43,460 nucleotides of DNA. It comes from Caldisericum exile_A. GTDB lineage: Bacteria > Caldisericota > Caldisericia > Caldisericales > Caldisericaceae. This document shows, piece after piece, positions 1 through 8,763 of the stretch (position 1 is its first letter; every line of letters begins with the position of its first letter). The DNA lies in NCBI RefSeq assembly GCF_047785965.1, contig NZ_JBLOBF010000011.1, positions 1-43,460 of the forward strand, in the 5' to 3' direction. Both the position numbers and the translations under genes were made by a program. The notes beneath the pieces are model-generated. The model saw only the letters and a list, made by a program, of their open reading frames with translations. It did no database searches and was not told where the DNA came from.

Positions 1-339
1 ATTGAAACCCTCTTTCTTTGTTGTTTCTCTTTGGATTGGTACACCCCACCAAGCAGCATTTACAATAAAGTTAACTGCAAGCTTTTTTGCAACTTCAGGA
101 TTTGTATCCTTTAACAGGTTAATCAAAAGCTGTGCACCAGGTCTATTATTATCAACTAGGGTTTTAACTCCTTTTAGTTGATCCTTGAAAACTGGTGGGA
201 GGTTAAATGTATTTGATGCATTGTAAAGAATCTCAACGACTTTTTTGACATTTCTTTCGGGGTCCTTTTCAAGATAACCAATAGCCCATTCAACCGTCTT
301 AGTAAGGGCAACTCTTTTGAGCGCTTGCCCAACAGACAT
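1..339 (-). CDS. Radical SAM protein, N-terminal part (cut by window edge)
   Basis: The reading frame is open from the ATG at 339 to the first base of the window, giving 113 residues without a stop. The visible part is helical and ends near AVNFIVNAAWWGVPIQRET, which I recognise as the N-terminal region that precedes the DPTSACNLKCxGCW iron-sulfur motif in a family of radical SAM proteins of anaerobes. The catalytic CxxxCxxC itself lies outside the window, so the family call rests on similarity of the N-terminal part only. An AGGAGG ribosome binding site sits at 346-351, overlapping the end of the upstream regulator gene; the gap is 14 bases, so the two genes are probably co-transcribed, regulator first. 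Substrate unknown. Confidence 0.6.
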   Translation of the reverse strand, partial: MSVGQALKRVALTKTVEWAIGYLEKDPERNVKKVVEILYNASNTFNLPPVFKDQLKGVKTLVDNNRPGAQLLINLLKDTNPEVAKKLAVNFIVNAAWWGVPIQRETTKKEGFN

Positions 340-353
340 ATTTTTCACCTCCT

Positions 354-1049
354 TTATAATAAAGCACTTACAAGCTTTAAAATTCTATCCTGAAAGGAAG
401 GTGAGACTTGAGATGTGCTATCCCTGAATTTTTTTACGATTTCTTCTAACTTTTTAAACTCGCCTTGATCAAGCTTTATTTTCTCGGAATCTATATTTTT
501 TTCAAAAAGTCCATAGATTGATTCAACAAGGAACATAAGCGCAGCAGGTGCATAGGTATTTGAATTGAGAATTGCCTTTACATTCACCATTTCTTTAAGT
601 TCTACGTTAAAAACTTTTGTAAGAATTACTGTTAAGGCAAGTGTATAAAGTAATACAATAAGTGAGTTTTGCTCACTTATTGTATGTTCGTAAACAAAAT
701 TTATTGCTGAATCTACACTTAATTTTTCAATTTTTTTCTGCGTTTCAATAAACCATTTTCCCATTGTAGAGATAGGGAAAAAGAGGTTTGCACTATCAAC
801 TCTTTCTATTGCACCACTTGTTGGTTCATAGAGAATTTCAGATCTTCCAGGTCCACCTACGGGTCTATACTTTATGGAAAGAAAGCCCTTCTTATAGAGT
901 TCTTGTAAAATATCATATGAAGTCCATCTACTTACACCCAATTTTGAAGCTATATCCTTGTAAGAAACAGGAAGACCAGTCTCTTTGTATAGTTTTACAA
1001 CTGCCTCAAGAAATTGCAATTGCCTTCTTGTAATTTTTGCACTTATCAT
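354..1049 (-). CDS. Winged-helix transcriptional regulator
   Basis: A 231-residue protein. Residues about 5-60 form a winged helix-turn-helix: ITRRQLQFLEAVVKLYKETG, then a recognition-helix region around KLGVSRWTSYDILQELYKKG and a wing. The remaining 170 residues are mostly helical, with one hydrophobic stretch (LIVLLYTLALTVILTKVF) around residues 130-148, and match no ligand-binding family I can name. It is the first gene of a likely two-gene operon with the radical SAM protein and has a strong sigma-70 type promoter (separate entry). A regulator leading its own operon suggests autoregulation, but that is inference. The start is the only ATG near the HTH. Confidence 0.6.
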   Translation of the reverse strand: MISAKITRRQLQFLEAVVKLYKETGLPVSYKDIASKLGVSRWTSYDILQELYKKGFLSIKYRPVGGPGRSEILYEPTSGAIERVDSANLFFPISTMGKWFIETQKKIEKLSVDSAINFVYEHTISEQNSLIVLLYTLALTVILTKVFNVELKEMVNVKAILNSNTYAPAALMFLVESIYGLFEKNIDSEKIKLDQGEFKKLEEIVKKFRDSTSQVSPSFQDRILKLVSALL

Positions 1050-1103
1050 ATTAATGCCTCTTTCAATGCCAATTTACAGTAATTTTTTGGTTTTTCTTGT
1101 TAT

Positions 1104-1131
1104 ATTATATACCTAAAATTTTATTTGTCAA
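1104..1131 (-). promoter_or_regulatory. Sigma-70 type promoter of the regulator gene
   Basis: On the minus strand there is a perfect TTGACA (1126-1131), a 16-base spacer and a perfect TATAAT (1104-1109). The spacer contains the 10-base palindrome TAAAATTTTA (1114-1123), a possible operator. The predicted start of transcription near 1097 leaves a leader of about 48 bases before the ATG at 1049. Confidence 0.75.
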
Positions 1132-1149
1132 GCTGAATAATTCTTTAAA

Positions 1150-2274
1150 TCAAAGATTTTTGTTTGAAATAAGTCCTTCTTTCTTTAGTATGCCCAAAAT
1201 TGCCCTTTTAAATTGAGAATACATTTTTTTAACTGACTCTTCACTTGTGGGACAAAATGCCTCTAAATACAATTTTTTTACATATTGTTTAATCTTATCA
1301 TTTTTGCTTCCATAAAATCTCAATCTGTTATTGATTATTGCTCTAAAAAGTGCTTCTATTTCGTTTAATATGGAATCTCCGAGGATGCCAAATTCAAAAC
1401 TGGCAGAATAAAGTTTTGTATCTCTGAATTTTTCATTTCTTAAAGTGTAAAGATAATCTATCATGTCTCCGCTCATTGAATAAAATTCACTATTTTCGCT
1501 TTTTACAACGGGGGAATAGTTGATTTCTTTCTCAAATGTTTTTGAATCTTCAACAAATAGATGTGAATTAACAACAGACATCGTATCTTTGGGTCCATAA
1601 CCTGTATGAATGTCGATATGAACAACCTGTTTTGATATCTTAAACGCATTTTCAAAAAGTTTTATCATCAGTAGTGTCTCTTTTTCATAGTCTTTCCCTC
1701 CATAGTAAAGTCCATTGGGACTTTCGTATTGTCCTATGAGGAGTGTATTTTTTACAAGTTTTGTCTTACCCTGTATGAGAATCTTTAAGACATCTTTGTA
1801 ATACTTGATTCTTTCTACTACCAAATTTTCAACGCTTCCACTTTTTTCAAAAACGTCCCGCAAACTTAAATATGCTGTGTTCTTGAAAATATTATCCCAT
1901 GAATTAAGGAAATTCCTATTGAGATCTACATTATTTTTATTCGTTCTTTCAAGGTACTTCATTCCAAATGGATTTATTGGGTGAACAAGTATAATTGATG
2001 TGTCCTCCAAATTGAGCATAGGCAAAATTTCTTGAATAAATACTTCCATTATAAATGAGCCAAAGATTCCCTCAACACCATGTTCTCCAATAGTAAAAAT
2101 TAGAGTTTTGGGTTTGTCTTTGAATATTCTTATTATATCAATAAATAGATTGTCATTTTCATCAATAGGAATTGATTCAATTGCTACGTCTGAAAATTTT
2201 CTTTTAAATTCTTCAAAATGAGCTCTAAATCGTTTTTTAGCACTTTCATAATCAAAAATGATTTTTTCCTTCAT
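1150..2274 (-). CDS. DUF2817 / M14-like zinc peptidase
   Basis: A 374-residue soluble protein of the DUF2817 family, related to M14 zinc carboxypeptidases. Visible zinc-site motifs are GEHGVEG at residues 63-69 (His65 and Glu68 as the HxxE pair) and HIDIHTGYGP near residue 220, which supplies the third ligand. DLNRNF lies between them and resembles the substrate-carboxylate-binding NR motif of M14 enzymes. No signal peptide is present, so it acts in the cytoplasm. It lies 16 bases downstream of a YfcC-type transporter with its own GGAGG site, so the pair probably imports and trims a peptide or acyl amino acid. The exact substrate cannot be read from sequence; an amidohydrolase or deacylase role, as in AstE-like relatives, is possible. 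Confidence 0.75.
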   Translation of the reverse strand: MKEKIIFDYESAKKRFRAHFEEFKRKFSDVAIESIPIDENDNLFIDIIRIFKDKPKTLIFTIGEHGVEGIFGSFIMEVFIQEILPMLNLEDTSIILVHPINPFGMKYLERTNKNNVDLNRNFLNSWDNIFKNTAYLSLRDVFEKSGSVENLVVERIKYYKDVLKILIQGKTKLVKNTLLIGQYESPNGLYYGGKDYEKETLLMIKLFENAFKISKQVVHIDIHTGYGPKDTMSVVNSHLFVEDSKTFEKEINYSPVVKSENSEFYSMSGDMIDYLYTLRNEKFRDTKLYSASFEFGILGDSILNEIEALFRAIINNRLRFYGSKNDKIKQYVKKLYLEAFCPTSEESVKKMYSQFKRAILGILKKEGLISNKNL

Positions 2275-2290
2275 TTATTCCTCCAAATTT

Positions 2291-3691
2291 TTAAAATGGA
2301 CCGTAATGTATTTTAATTGCAAACATGAGGAATAGCATTGAAACTAAAAAAATTATTGCCTGTATTTTTATTGTCCATCTTATCCACTTAGGATATGGCA
2401 TATCCACGAGGCTAAGACCAATAATTAACACTGCATTTGTAGGATAAAGAAGGTTTGAAAAACCGTCGCCAAAGCAAAAAGCGGTTACTGCAACCTGTCT
2501 TGTAAGTCCTACAAGGTCTGAAAGAGGTGCAAGTATAGGTATTACAAGAAATGCCTTAGCAGATGCCGATCCGATGAAAAAGTTTAGAATAAGGGTTGTG
2601 ATATACATAACGATACCTGCAACATATTGATTAGTTTTTAAAATGTATGTCTGTGCAAAATAGAGTATTGTATCAATAACGTTTCCCTGTTCGATGATAT
2701 GTTTAACGCTTACAGCCATAAGGATTAATATGATTGATGGTGCAACATTTAAAATTCCTTCAAAAAATGTTTTGAATGTATCCTTTATGGTGAGTCCCGC
2801 AAATATTCCTGAGCCAAAACCCGCAATCAAGAATATGAGGGTTATTAGAGGAAGAGATATTTGCGATAACGTTCCATTAAATGGTGTAATTATAACCACA
2901 GCAAGCATAAGCACAAGTGACAACGCAAAGAAACGGATTGCACGTAACTCTTTTGGATTCGAAGCGTATTCTTCTATTAGATTGACTCTTGTATCCTTAT
3001 TCTCAATTGATTTTGCATGACTTATTACAAAAAGTGTTGTTATAAAATAAGTTAAAATAAAAAATACAATTCTTAGATATGCGCCCGAAAATAGTGGAAG
3101 ACCTGCAAGTCTTTGTGCAACACCTATGCTAAATGGATTTGAAATTGCAGCACTAAAACCAAAGCCAACTGCAAGTAAACTCATTCCAAGGCCCGTAAGG
3201 TCATCAAAACCCATAGAAATTGCAAGTGAAACAACAAGTGGTACCAATGGTATCATCTCTTCAAATAGTCCAAGTATTGCCCCAAGTGACATAAAGATGA
3301 AAATTACAATTGCAATAAGGAGATACTTCCTTCTCTCAAATCTTTTTGTAATTGAGAGAATTATTGCCTTAACGATATTTGCCTTGGATAATACTGAAAA
3401 ACTTCCCGAAACAAATAAGATGAAAATTATTATAGTTACCACAAGAGGTGCGTCCTTTGAGAAAAGCACTTCTATGGGTGCTGTGAAGAGTTTATATATG
3501 GGTAAATAAATTTTGGGAACAAATGTAAACGAATTCGGGTTAATTGTTTCAATGCCATTTGTTATAACCCTTTTGTATGAGCCTGATGGAATTAAATAAG
3601 TAATAATAAGAGCAACAACCATAAGGACAAAAAGAATTATAAGCGTGTTTATAAATGCCTTTTTGCTAATTTTAAGCGTTTTTTCTTCCAA
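2291..3691 (-). CDS. YfcC/DcuC family membrane transporter
   Basis: A 466-residue polytopic membrane protein with about 11-12 hydrophobic segments, starting with a TM at residues 13-33. It belongs to the YfcC / C4-dicarboxylate anaerobic carrier group (PF03606), shown by paired re-entrant-like regions such as GAILGLFEEMIPLVPLVVSL and the C-terminal SASAKAFLVIPILAPLSDL. Members move dicarboxylates, arginine/ornithine or small peptides, so the substrate is open; its partner gene is a peptidase, which favours an amino-acid or peptide substrate. Translation starts at a TTG (3691-3689) placed 5 bases after a perfect AAGGAGG; no ATG fits as well. It is divergent from the adenosine-kinase-like gene at 3758. 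Confidence 0.75.
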   Translation of the reverse strand: MEEKTLKISKKAFINTLIILFVLMVVALIITYLIPSGSYKRVITNGIETINPNSFTFVPKIYLPIYKLFTAPIEVLFSKDAPLVVTIIIFILFVSGSFSVLSKANIVKAIILSITKRFERRKYLLIAIVIFIFMSLGAILGLFEEMIPLVPLVVSLAISMGFDDLTGLGMSLLAVGFGFSAAISNPFSIGVAQRLAGLPLFSGAYLRIVFFILTYFITTLFVISHAKSIENKDTRVNLIEEYASNPKELRAIRFFALSLVLMLAVVIITPFNGTLSQISLPLITLIFLIAGFGSGIFAGLTIKDTFKTFFEGILNVAPSIILILMAVSVKHIIEQGNVIDTILYFAQTYILKTNQYVAGIVMYITTLILNFFIGSASAKAFLVIPILAPLSDLVGLTRQVAVTAFCFGDGFSNLLYPTNAVLIIGLSLVDMPYPKWIRWTIKIQAIIFLVSMLFLMFAIKIHYGPF

Positions 3692-3702
3692 GATTTCCTC
3701 CT

Positions 3703-3730
3703 TTTACAAATTAATTTTTTAAATTATAAT
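3703..3730 (+). promoter_or_regulatory. Promoter of the adenosine-specific kinase-like gene
   Basis: TTTACA (3703-3708), a 16-base spacer and TATAAT (3725-3730), followed by an AAGGAGGT ribosome site at 3743-3750. The -10 lies inside the palindrome ATTATAAT, so the same bases also read TATAAT on the minus strand (3723-3728), pointing at the transporter gene; a matching minus-strand -35 is weak. Confidence 0.6.
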
Positions 3731-3757
3731 GTAAAAAGATGAAAGGAGGTAATAATT

Positions 3758-4246
3758 ATGGGAGTTGAAATTAAAGTTATACCAATAGAAAAGCCAGAGG
3801 ATATGAATTGCATTCTTGGTCAGTCACACTTCATTAAAACAGTTGAGGATTTGAGTGAAGCAATTGTGGGAAGTGTCCCAGGTGTGAAATTTGGATTAGC
3901 CTTTAATGAGGCTTCAGGTGTGGCACTTGTACGATTTGCAGGGAATGATCCCGAACTTGTTGAGCTTGCAAAGAAAAATGCCTATGAGGTTGGGGCAGGG
4001 CACTTCTTCATTATTTTTATAAAAGGTGCATTTCCGATAAATGTGCTTAATGCGATAAAGAATGTCCAGGAGGTTTGCAATATATACGCAGCCTCAGCAA
4101 ATCCTATGCAAGTTATTGTTGCAGAAACAGATCTTGGAAGGGCAGTTTTAGGAGTTGTTGATGGTGTAAAACCAAAAGGGTTTGAAAGCGAAGAGCATGT
4201 AAAAGAAAGAAAAGAACTTTTAAGGAAATTTGGATATAAATTCTAA
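3758..4246 (+). CDS. Adenosine-specific kinase-like protein (DUF355)
   Basis: A 162-residue protein matching the small 'adenosine specific kinase' family (PF04008) found mostly in archaea and thermophilic bacteria. Typical stretches are LGQSHFIKTVEDLSEAI, the LAFNEASG turn, AYEVGAGHFFIIFIKGAFPI and CNIYAASANPMQVIVAET. The length equals that of the family. Family members bind adenosine or AMP, but the physiological reaction is poorly established. It stands alone with its own promoter and a strong Shine-Dalgarno sequence and ends before a bidirectional terminator. Confidence 0.85.
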   Translation: MGVEIKVIPIEKPEDMNCILGQSHFIKTVEDLSEAIVGSVPGVKFGLAFNEASGVALVRFAGNDPELVELAKKNAYEVGAGHFFIIFIKGAFPINVLNAIKNVQEVCNIYAASANPMQVIVAETDLGRAVLGVVDGVKPKGFESEEHVKERKELLRKFGYKF

Positions 4247-4284
4247 AATACAAGTCTAAATTTTGAAGATTATTTTAAAATAAA

Positions 4285-4302
4285 AGGCTCCTTATGGAGC
4301 CT
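4285..4302. terminator. Bidirectional terminator between convergent genes
   Basis: AGGCTCC (4285-4291), loop TTAT, GGAGCCT (4296-4302). On the minus strand the stem is followed by TTTTATTTTA, so it ends the glycosyltransferase transcript well and overlaps that gene's stop codon. On the plus strand the following tract is less T-rich. Confidence 0.7.
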
Positions 4303-5392
4303 AAATATTTACTTTGAATACATGTGGCGTTCTTATCCATTCGGTCTTGTTATAGGTAAACATTGCGGTAAGTATTGCAGCAAGATTTGTCATATTAAAG
4401 AAGAATATGAGGAATATATCGTACCATTTTACATCTTTTAACTCCCTCTCATTTAGAGGAAGCAAGAAAAAAAGTGTATGTAGAACAAACACGACTACAG
4501 GTATTGAAATATAAAGTGGATTTGGTAGTGAGAGAAGAAAACTCAAAATCCCTGTTCCTGAAAAAACAATCAATGGAATAGTGTAAAGATTTTTTGCAAT
4601 TCCGTTTACTTTAAATACTGTATAGAAATATCCTCTATACCAGCGTAGTCTCTGCCTAAAAGAAGCGATAAAATTAACAGGTTTTTCGTCAAAGACTGTT
4701 GCATCTTCTACGAATGTTACCTTTAACGGAAGTTTTACCGTATATTCGAAATCTTCAAGAACAGAATTGCAGTTAAATTTGTGCTTGTTAAAAACCCATC
4801 CGTATGCTCCCCAACCGTAGCCTGAAATGATAGAAGAAAGCCCAAGAAGGGTAAGCGCCTTTTGTATCCTAAGATATATTGCATCCATAAATATATACAT
4901 GCGTGGGATAATTCCTTCTACATTGAGGTTGTAGAGGTTTGTTTGAATCACAGGATAAGACTCAACGTATGGTTTTATGTGTTCTATGTATTTTTCTTCA
5001 ACTACGTTATCTGCATCAAAAATCATATAGAATGCATCTTCTCCATATTTTTGAACGATTTGAGGGATTGCATATGCAAGAGAACGCCCTTTTGATCTAA
5101 AATTTACAAACATGGCTTCAGCTCCCAGGCCCTTTGCAATTATAGGTGTATCATCGGTGCATTTGTCAAGGATTACAACTACTTTATCAAAGCCTGCTTT
5201 CTTAACAGAAAGAATTGAGTTTGCAATAACATTTTCTTCATTATGAGCAGGAATTATAGCGATAAATTTATCAACAGAATATTTTCTTCTTATGGGAACT
5301 TTTTTGGACGATTTTCCCAAAAGAATCAAGAATAAAACAACCCCAACAAATAAATATCCAAAAATACCAAAATAAAATTTTATATGTTCCAT
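4301..5392 (-). CDS. Membrane GT2 family glycosyltransferase
   Basis: A 363-residue protein with an N-terminal TM (about residues 6-26), a GT2 catalytic domain beginning FIAIIPAHNEENVI, the DxD motif in FDADN at residues 126-128 and the QxxRW motif (QRLRW, 247-251), then two or three C-terminal TMs. This is the architecture of processive or membrane-bound GT2 enzymes of the BcsA/hyaluronan-synthase class that use UDP- or GDP-sugars on the cytoplasmic face. There is no neighbouring polysaccharide gene, so the product is unknown. ATG at 5392 is preferred to the GTG just before it. No Shine-Dalgarno is visible, and TTCTTG-17-TATAAA lies just upstream, so the mRNA may be leaderless. Confidence 0.8.
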   Translation of the reverse strand: MEHIKFYFGIFGYLFVGVVLFLILLGKSSKKVPIRRKYSVDKFIAIIPAHNEENVIANSILSVKKAGFDKVVVILDKCTDDTPIIAKGLGAEAMFVNFRSKGRSLAYAIPQIVQKYGEDAFYMIFDADNVVEEKYIEHIKPYVESYPVIQTNLYNLNVEGIIPRMYIFMDAIYLRIQKALTLLGLSSIISGYGWGAYGWVFNKHKFNCNSVLEDFEYTVKLPLKVTFVEDATVFDEKPVNFIASFRQRLRWYRGYFYTVFKVNGIAKNLYTIPLIVFSGTGILSFLLSLPNPLYISIPVVVFVLHTLFFLLPLNERELKDVKWYDIFLIFFFNMTNLAAILTAMFTYNKTEWIRTPHVFKVNI

Positions 5393-5447
5393 CACTTAAT
5401 ATTTTATATTTTTTGGAAATTTTTGCAAGAAAGTATCTTAGATAAAT

Positions 5448-5475
5448 TTGTAGCATTGAAGAATTTTAATATAAT
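5448..5475 (+). promoter_or_regulatory. Promoter directly abutting the DUF4388 start codon
   Basis: TTGTAG (5448-5453), a 16-base spacer and a perfect TATAAT (5470-5475). The -10 ends five bases before the ATG at 5481, so transcription would begin at about the start codon. No ribosome binding site precedes the ATG. A leaderless transcript is the simplest reading. Confidence 0.6.
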
Positions 5476-5480
5476 AAAAT

Positions 5481-6164
5481 ATGCTTAAAGGAACCTTATG
5501 GAAAGATATGCGTCTTTCCCAGATTTTGGAACTCATATATGAAAATAAGTATTCGGGATTTTTGTACATTGGAAGCAAAGAAGAAAATCATATCCTTTTA
5601 AAGGAAGGGCGCATTGTTTATGCCGAGTATAACGACTACCACGATATGGATGCACTTGAAGAAATCGCAATAACTTCGGAAACGTTTGATTTTGTAAAGC
5701 ATGAACAAGTTTATTTTAAATCAGATTTTGAAAAAGAAACTGAAAAGGCAATTGAAATTGTAAAGGATGTTGAGAAGGAATTTCCTAAATTAGCATATCT
5801 TCTAAACGAATTTGTTAATTTTACTGATGGGAGTGAAAATATATCTCTTAATAAAGAAGATTTAAAATTTCTTTCGGTACTTGAATTTAAACCAACAAGC
5901 GTAAGAAGGATTATAGATAAATTGCATTTGCCATCAATTGTTGTTTTAAAAAGTATTAATGAGCTTATTGACAAGTCTGTTTTATATTCCTATGAAATAA
6001 AAAATCCAAGAGTATATGAGTATCTTATTGATAACTATCCTGATTTGGCAAATCTTTTTGAACAGGCTAGAGGCGATTTAAGAACTTTTGAGAATCTTTT
6101 AAAAAAGGATTACCGCGAGATTGCACCAAGCGTACTAAGAGAGATAAGAGAGATCTCAAAGTAA
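5481..6164 (+). CDS. DUF4388 (PatA-N-like) domain protein
   Basis: A 227-residue protein. Residues 1-75 match DUF4388: MLKGTLWKDMRLSQILELIY, then a small beta-rich part with ILLKEGRIVYAEYND, a domain found in response regulators and gliding or motility proteins. The C-terminal two thirds contain a winged-helix-like region (FKPTSVRRIIDKLHLPSIVV, about residues 132-151) and a helical end. Together this suggests a small regulatory adaptor, perhaps DNA binding, but no partner is encoded apart from the PTS activator that starts three bases after its stop. That spacing implies co-translation with the activator. The family start (MLKG) supports the leaderless ATG. Confidence 0.7.
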   Translation: MLKGTLWKDMRLSQILELIYENKYSGFLYIGSKEENHILLKEGRIVYAEYNDYHDMDALEEIAITSETFDFVKHEQVYFKSDFEKETEKAIEIVKDVEKEFPKLAYLLNEFVNFTDGSENISLNKEDLKFLSVLEFKPTSVRRIIDKLHLPSIVVLKSINELIDKSVLYSYEIKNPRVYEYLIDNYPDLANLFEQARGDLRTFENLLKKDYREIAPSVLREIREISK

Positions 6165-6167
6165 GAG

Positions 6168-8162
6168 ATGGTAAAAATCAAAGGAAGGATTTTAAAGGCG
6201 CTCCTATATCTTCTTGAATATGATTATCCAGTTTCTTTGAAGAAAGTGTCAGAGGATACATGTATTAACATTAATACTTTAAGAAAAGATATGCAATCAA
6301 TTTCTGATTTTTTAAAGAACTATGAGCTCAGCATTGTTGCTCGGCCTAATGTTGGCATAAAGATTGAGGGAAGCAATGAAAAGAAAAAGATTCTAAAGGA
6401 AGAATTAAGAATCACAGAAGATGTCTTTAATAATACCGAAAATAAAATCTGGCTTGCTTCTTATCTACTTCTTGCAAGCAAGAGAACTCCCACAATTGAA
6501 GAACTCTCCGATATTTTGGACAAATCAAGACCTACTATCAATGCATACATTAAAAAAATAAGAGAATGGCTTAAAGATTTTAATATCATTCTCATTGGTG
6601 AACCAGGAAGAGGTTATATAATAAAAGGAGAAGAGTATGATATACGAAGTGCTATAAAATCATCTATCAAAAATATCCTTTCTTATAATTTTGATAACAT
6701 TGCGATAAAATTCTCAAGCCATAATGATTCCCAGGCTTTCGGACAGAATATCTTTGGTGTTAGAATTTTAAAAACATCGTATTTTCCTACGATTAAAAAG
6801 TTCGTTGAGGGTGTACTTAGTGATCTAAAAGTAGTTATTAACCCTCAAGATATGTTTAGCTTTGCACTCGATATTTACATAACTTTAGAGCGTATTTTAA
6901 GGGGTTTTCGCATTGTTTGTGAGGATGAAACATCAAAAACAATTGAAAATACGAAAGAATATGGCGCAATTAGTCGGAATTTAAAAATCCTTGAAAATAA
7001 TTTAAAAATTGAATTAGATAACTCAGAAATCATTTTCTTAACTAAAAAATTTCTTTCAATCAGAGCAGAATCTTTTGAAAATATTCCTTCTGAATCAATA
7101 CCAGAGATATACCTAAAAAAGGTTGGAGAAATAATTGATTTTGCAGAAAGTTCTCTTGGCTTCGTCATAGAAAGAGATCCTGAACTGATGAAGATGTTTG
7201 CAATGCATCTAAAGGGAGCTGTGGAAAAAATCAAATTAGGGGTTAACATTGAAAATCCTCTTCTTAGAACAATAAAAAGGGAATATACTTTTGCCTTTGG
7301 TATTGCAAAAAAGGTTAGCGAAAATCTTTTTCGAAGTTTTCGGGTTGCAATTCCTGAAGAGGAAATAGGATACATTGCAACTTATATAATGGCATTGCTT
7401 GAATCTGCAAAGTTGCCTCGTAAGATAAAAACCATTGTCATTTGTCCAATGGGTATAGCAACTTCAAAGATACTTTACTATAGACTAATTCAGGAATTCC
7501 CTAATCTTGATATTGTAGAAACTTTTTCCTTTAAGGAAACCCTAGATAACAAAATTCCTTCCGATGTTGATCTTATAATATCTACAACTCACATTAATTT
7601 TAATTTATCAAATATTCCTACGATTGTAGTATCTCCTTTACTTATGAGGGAAGATGTAAAAATAATAAGGGAAAGGATAAAAGAAATTACAAAATCAAAA
7701 ATATCAGATTCCCGTGACAATTTGAATGACAAGTTTGTTGTATATATAAAAGACTCTTTTAAAAATAAGGAAGAACTGGTAAAAACAATCGGCAAGGAAC
7801 TTATAGATAAAGGCTATGTAAAAAATGGCTTCGTTGAAGCTGTTTTAGAAAGAGAAAAGAAATTTCCAACAGGCATTGAAAGCCCTATCCCTTTTGCCAT
7901 TCCGCATGCAGAAAGTGAGTATACGCTTAAGAGTGTAATTGTTATAGTGTTGTTAAAAAAGCCTCTTCTTTTTAATCTTACAAGTGACAAAAATAAATCT
8001 GTTCCAGTCTCTATTGTGGTATTACCTGCCATATCAAACAAAGAAGAAGATGGCAAAATGTTGTACAAGGTAATAGAAAAACTCAATAAACCAGACATAG
8101 CCAAAGAGATTTTAGAGTCAAACCAATTAGATAAAATCCTGAGATTGTTAACTTCAGACTAA
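6168..8162 (+). CDS. PRD-containing PTS-controlled transcription activator (MtlR/LicR type)
   Basis: A 664-residue multidomain regulator. In order: an HTH_11 domain (about 1-60, with NVGIKIEGS ending the first wing), an Mga-like HTH (about 90-150, KSRPTINAYIKKIREWL and EPGRGYIIKG), PRD1 (about 215-310), PRD2 (about 325-415), an EIIB-like domain with Cys426 in CPMGIATS, and a C-terminal EIIA domain with the phosphorylatable His580 in AIPHAES. Such proteins switch on their PTS operon according to phosphorylation by HPr and the cognate EIIs, all of which are encoded just downstream. Oddly, only one of the four expected PRD histidines is kept (His347 in FAMHLKG); the others appear as Tyr or Lys. 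It probably activates the EIIA-EIIB-EIIC genes from the intergenic region at 8163-8275. Confidence 0.88.
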   Translation: MVKIKGRILKALLYLLEYDYPVSLKKVSEDTCININTLRKDMQSISDFLKNYELSIVARPNVGIKIEGSNEKKKILKEELRITEDVFNNTENKIWLASYLLLASKRTPTIEELSDILDKSRPTINAYIKKIREWLKDFNIILIGEPGRGYIIKGEEYDIRSAIKSSIKNILSYNFDNIAIKFSSHNDSQAFGQNIFGVRILKTSYFPTIKKFVEGVLSDLKVVINPQDMFSFALDIYITLERILRGFRIVCEDETSKTIENTKEYGAISRNLKILENNLKIELDNSEIIFLTKKFLSIRAESFENIPSESIPEIYLKKVGEIIDFAESSLGFVIERDPELMKMFAMHLKGAVEKIKLGVNIENPLLRTIKREYTFAFGIAKKVSENLFRSFRVAIPEEEIGYIATYIMALLESAKLPRKIKTIVICPMGIATSKILYYRLIQEFPNLDIVETFSFKETLDNKIPSDVDLIISTTHINFNLSNIPTIVVSPLLMREDVKIIRERIKEITKSKISDSRDNLNDKFVVYIKDSFKNKEELVKTIGKELIDKGYVKNGFVEAVLEREKKFPTGIESPIPFAIPHAESEYTLKSVIVIVLLKKPLLFNLTSDKNKSVPVSIVVLPAISNKEEDGKMLYKVIEKLNKPDIAKEILESNQLDKILRLLTSD

Positions 8163-8275
8163 GTATTGTTAAGATAAGTTAATAATTTATCATAATTATT
8201 GACCACATTGCTATAAAAGTTTTGTTGACAATAATTAATAAATACCTTAGATTTATAAGAAAGGAGATTATGCAA
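8163..8275 (+). promoter_or_regulatory. Candidate promoter/operator region of the PTS operon
   Basis: The 113-base gap between activator and EIIA contains TTGACA (8225-8230), a 17-base spacer and a weak -10 TAGATT (8248-8253), a poor -10 expected of an activated promoter. Upstream is an imperfect inverted repeat, GATAA (8173-8177) and TTATC (8187-8191), a possible activator site. The start site would lie immediately before the AAGGAG ribosome site at 8261-8266. The operator assignment is inference. Confidence 0.35.
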
Positions 8276-8755
8276 ATGAGTGAAACATTTAAAAATAATA
8301 AAAAGAGTAATTTATTATCTAAAGTGATTTCCAAGGACTGTATATTGTTAGATGTAGAGGTAAGCGATGCAGAGGAGGCTCTTAATTTAGGTTGTGAAAT
8401 GTTGGTAAAAAATGGTGCTGTAACTAGAGAGTACTGTAAACTTATAATAGATTCCTTTCATAAAAATGGTCCTTATTTTGTTATAGCACCTCATTTTGCA
8501 CTATCACATGCAAGAAACGAGGGAAATTGTGTGAATAGACTTGCCATTAGTTTTTTAAGATTATCTAAGCCTGTTTACTTTGGGCATCCTGACAATGACC
8601 CAGTAAATTTAATAATCACTCTTGCAACACCCGATGACAGGAGTCACATTGGCACAATGGCTGAATTGAGTGAGATACTTATGAACGAAAAGAATTGGGA
8701 TATTTTAGCACGAGGGACTTTGGAGGACGTTCTAAATTTATTAACTAATAATTAG
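8276..8755 (+). CDS. PTS EIIA component, ascorbate/fructose-type fold (UlaC-like)
   Basis: A 159-residue cytoplasmic EIIA protein. The motif APHFALSHAR is the family signature (usually PHxAxPHAR), with the phosphorylated residue His78 and the neighbouring His72. It accepts the phosphoryl group from HPr and passes it to the EIIB encoded next. The start is set at the ATG at 8276, nine bases after AAGGAG; an ATG at 8270 is too close to that site. It is followed after eight bases by EIIB. The match is to the EIIA-2 superfamily as in UlaC/SgaA; the EIIC partner supports the Ula class. Confidence 0.85.
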   Translation: MSETFKNNKKSNLLSKVISKDCILLDVEVSDAEEALNLGCEMLVKNGAVTREYCKLIIDSFHKNGPYFVIAPHFALSHARNEGNCVNRLAISFLRLSKPVYFGHPDNDPVNLIITLATPDDRSHIGTMAELSEILMNEKNWDILARGTLEDVLNLLTNN

Positions 8756-8763
8756 GAGGAATT

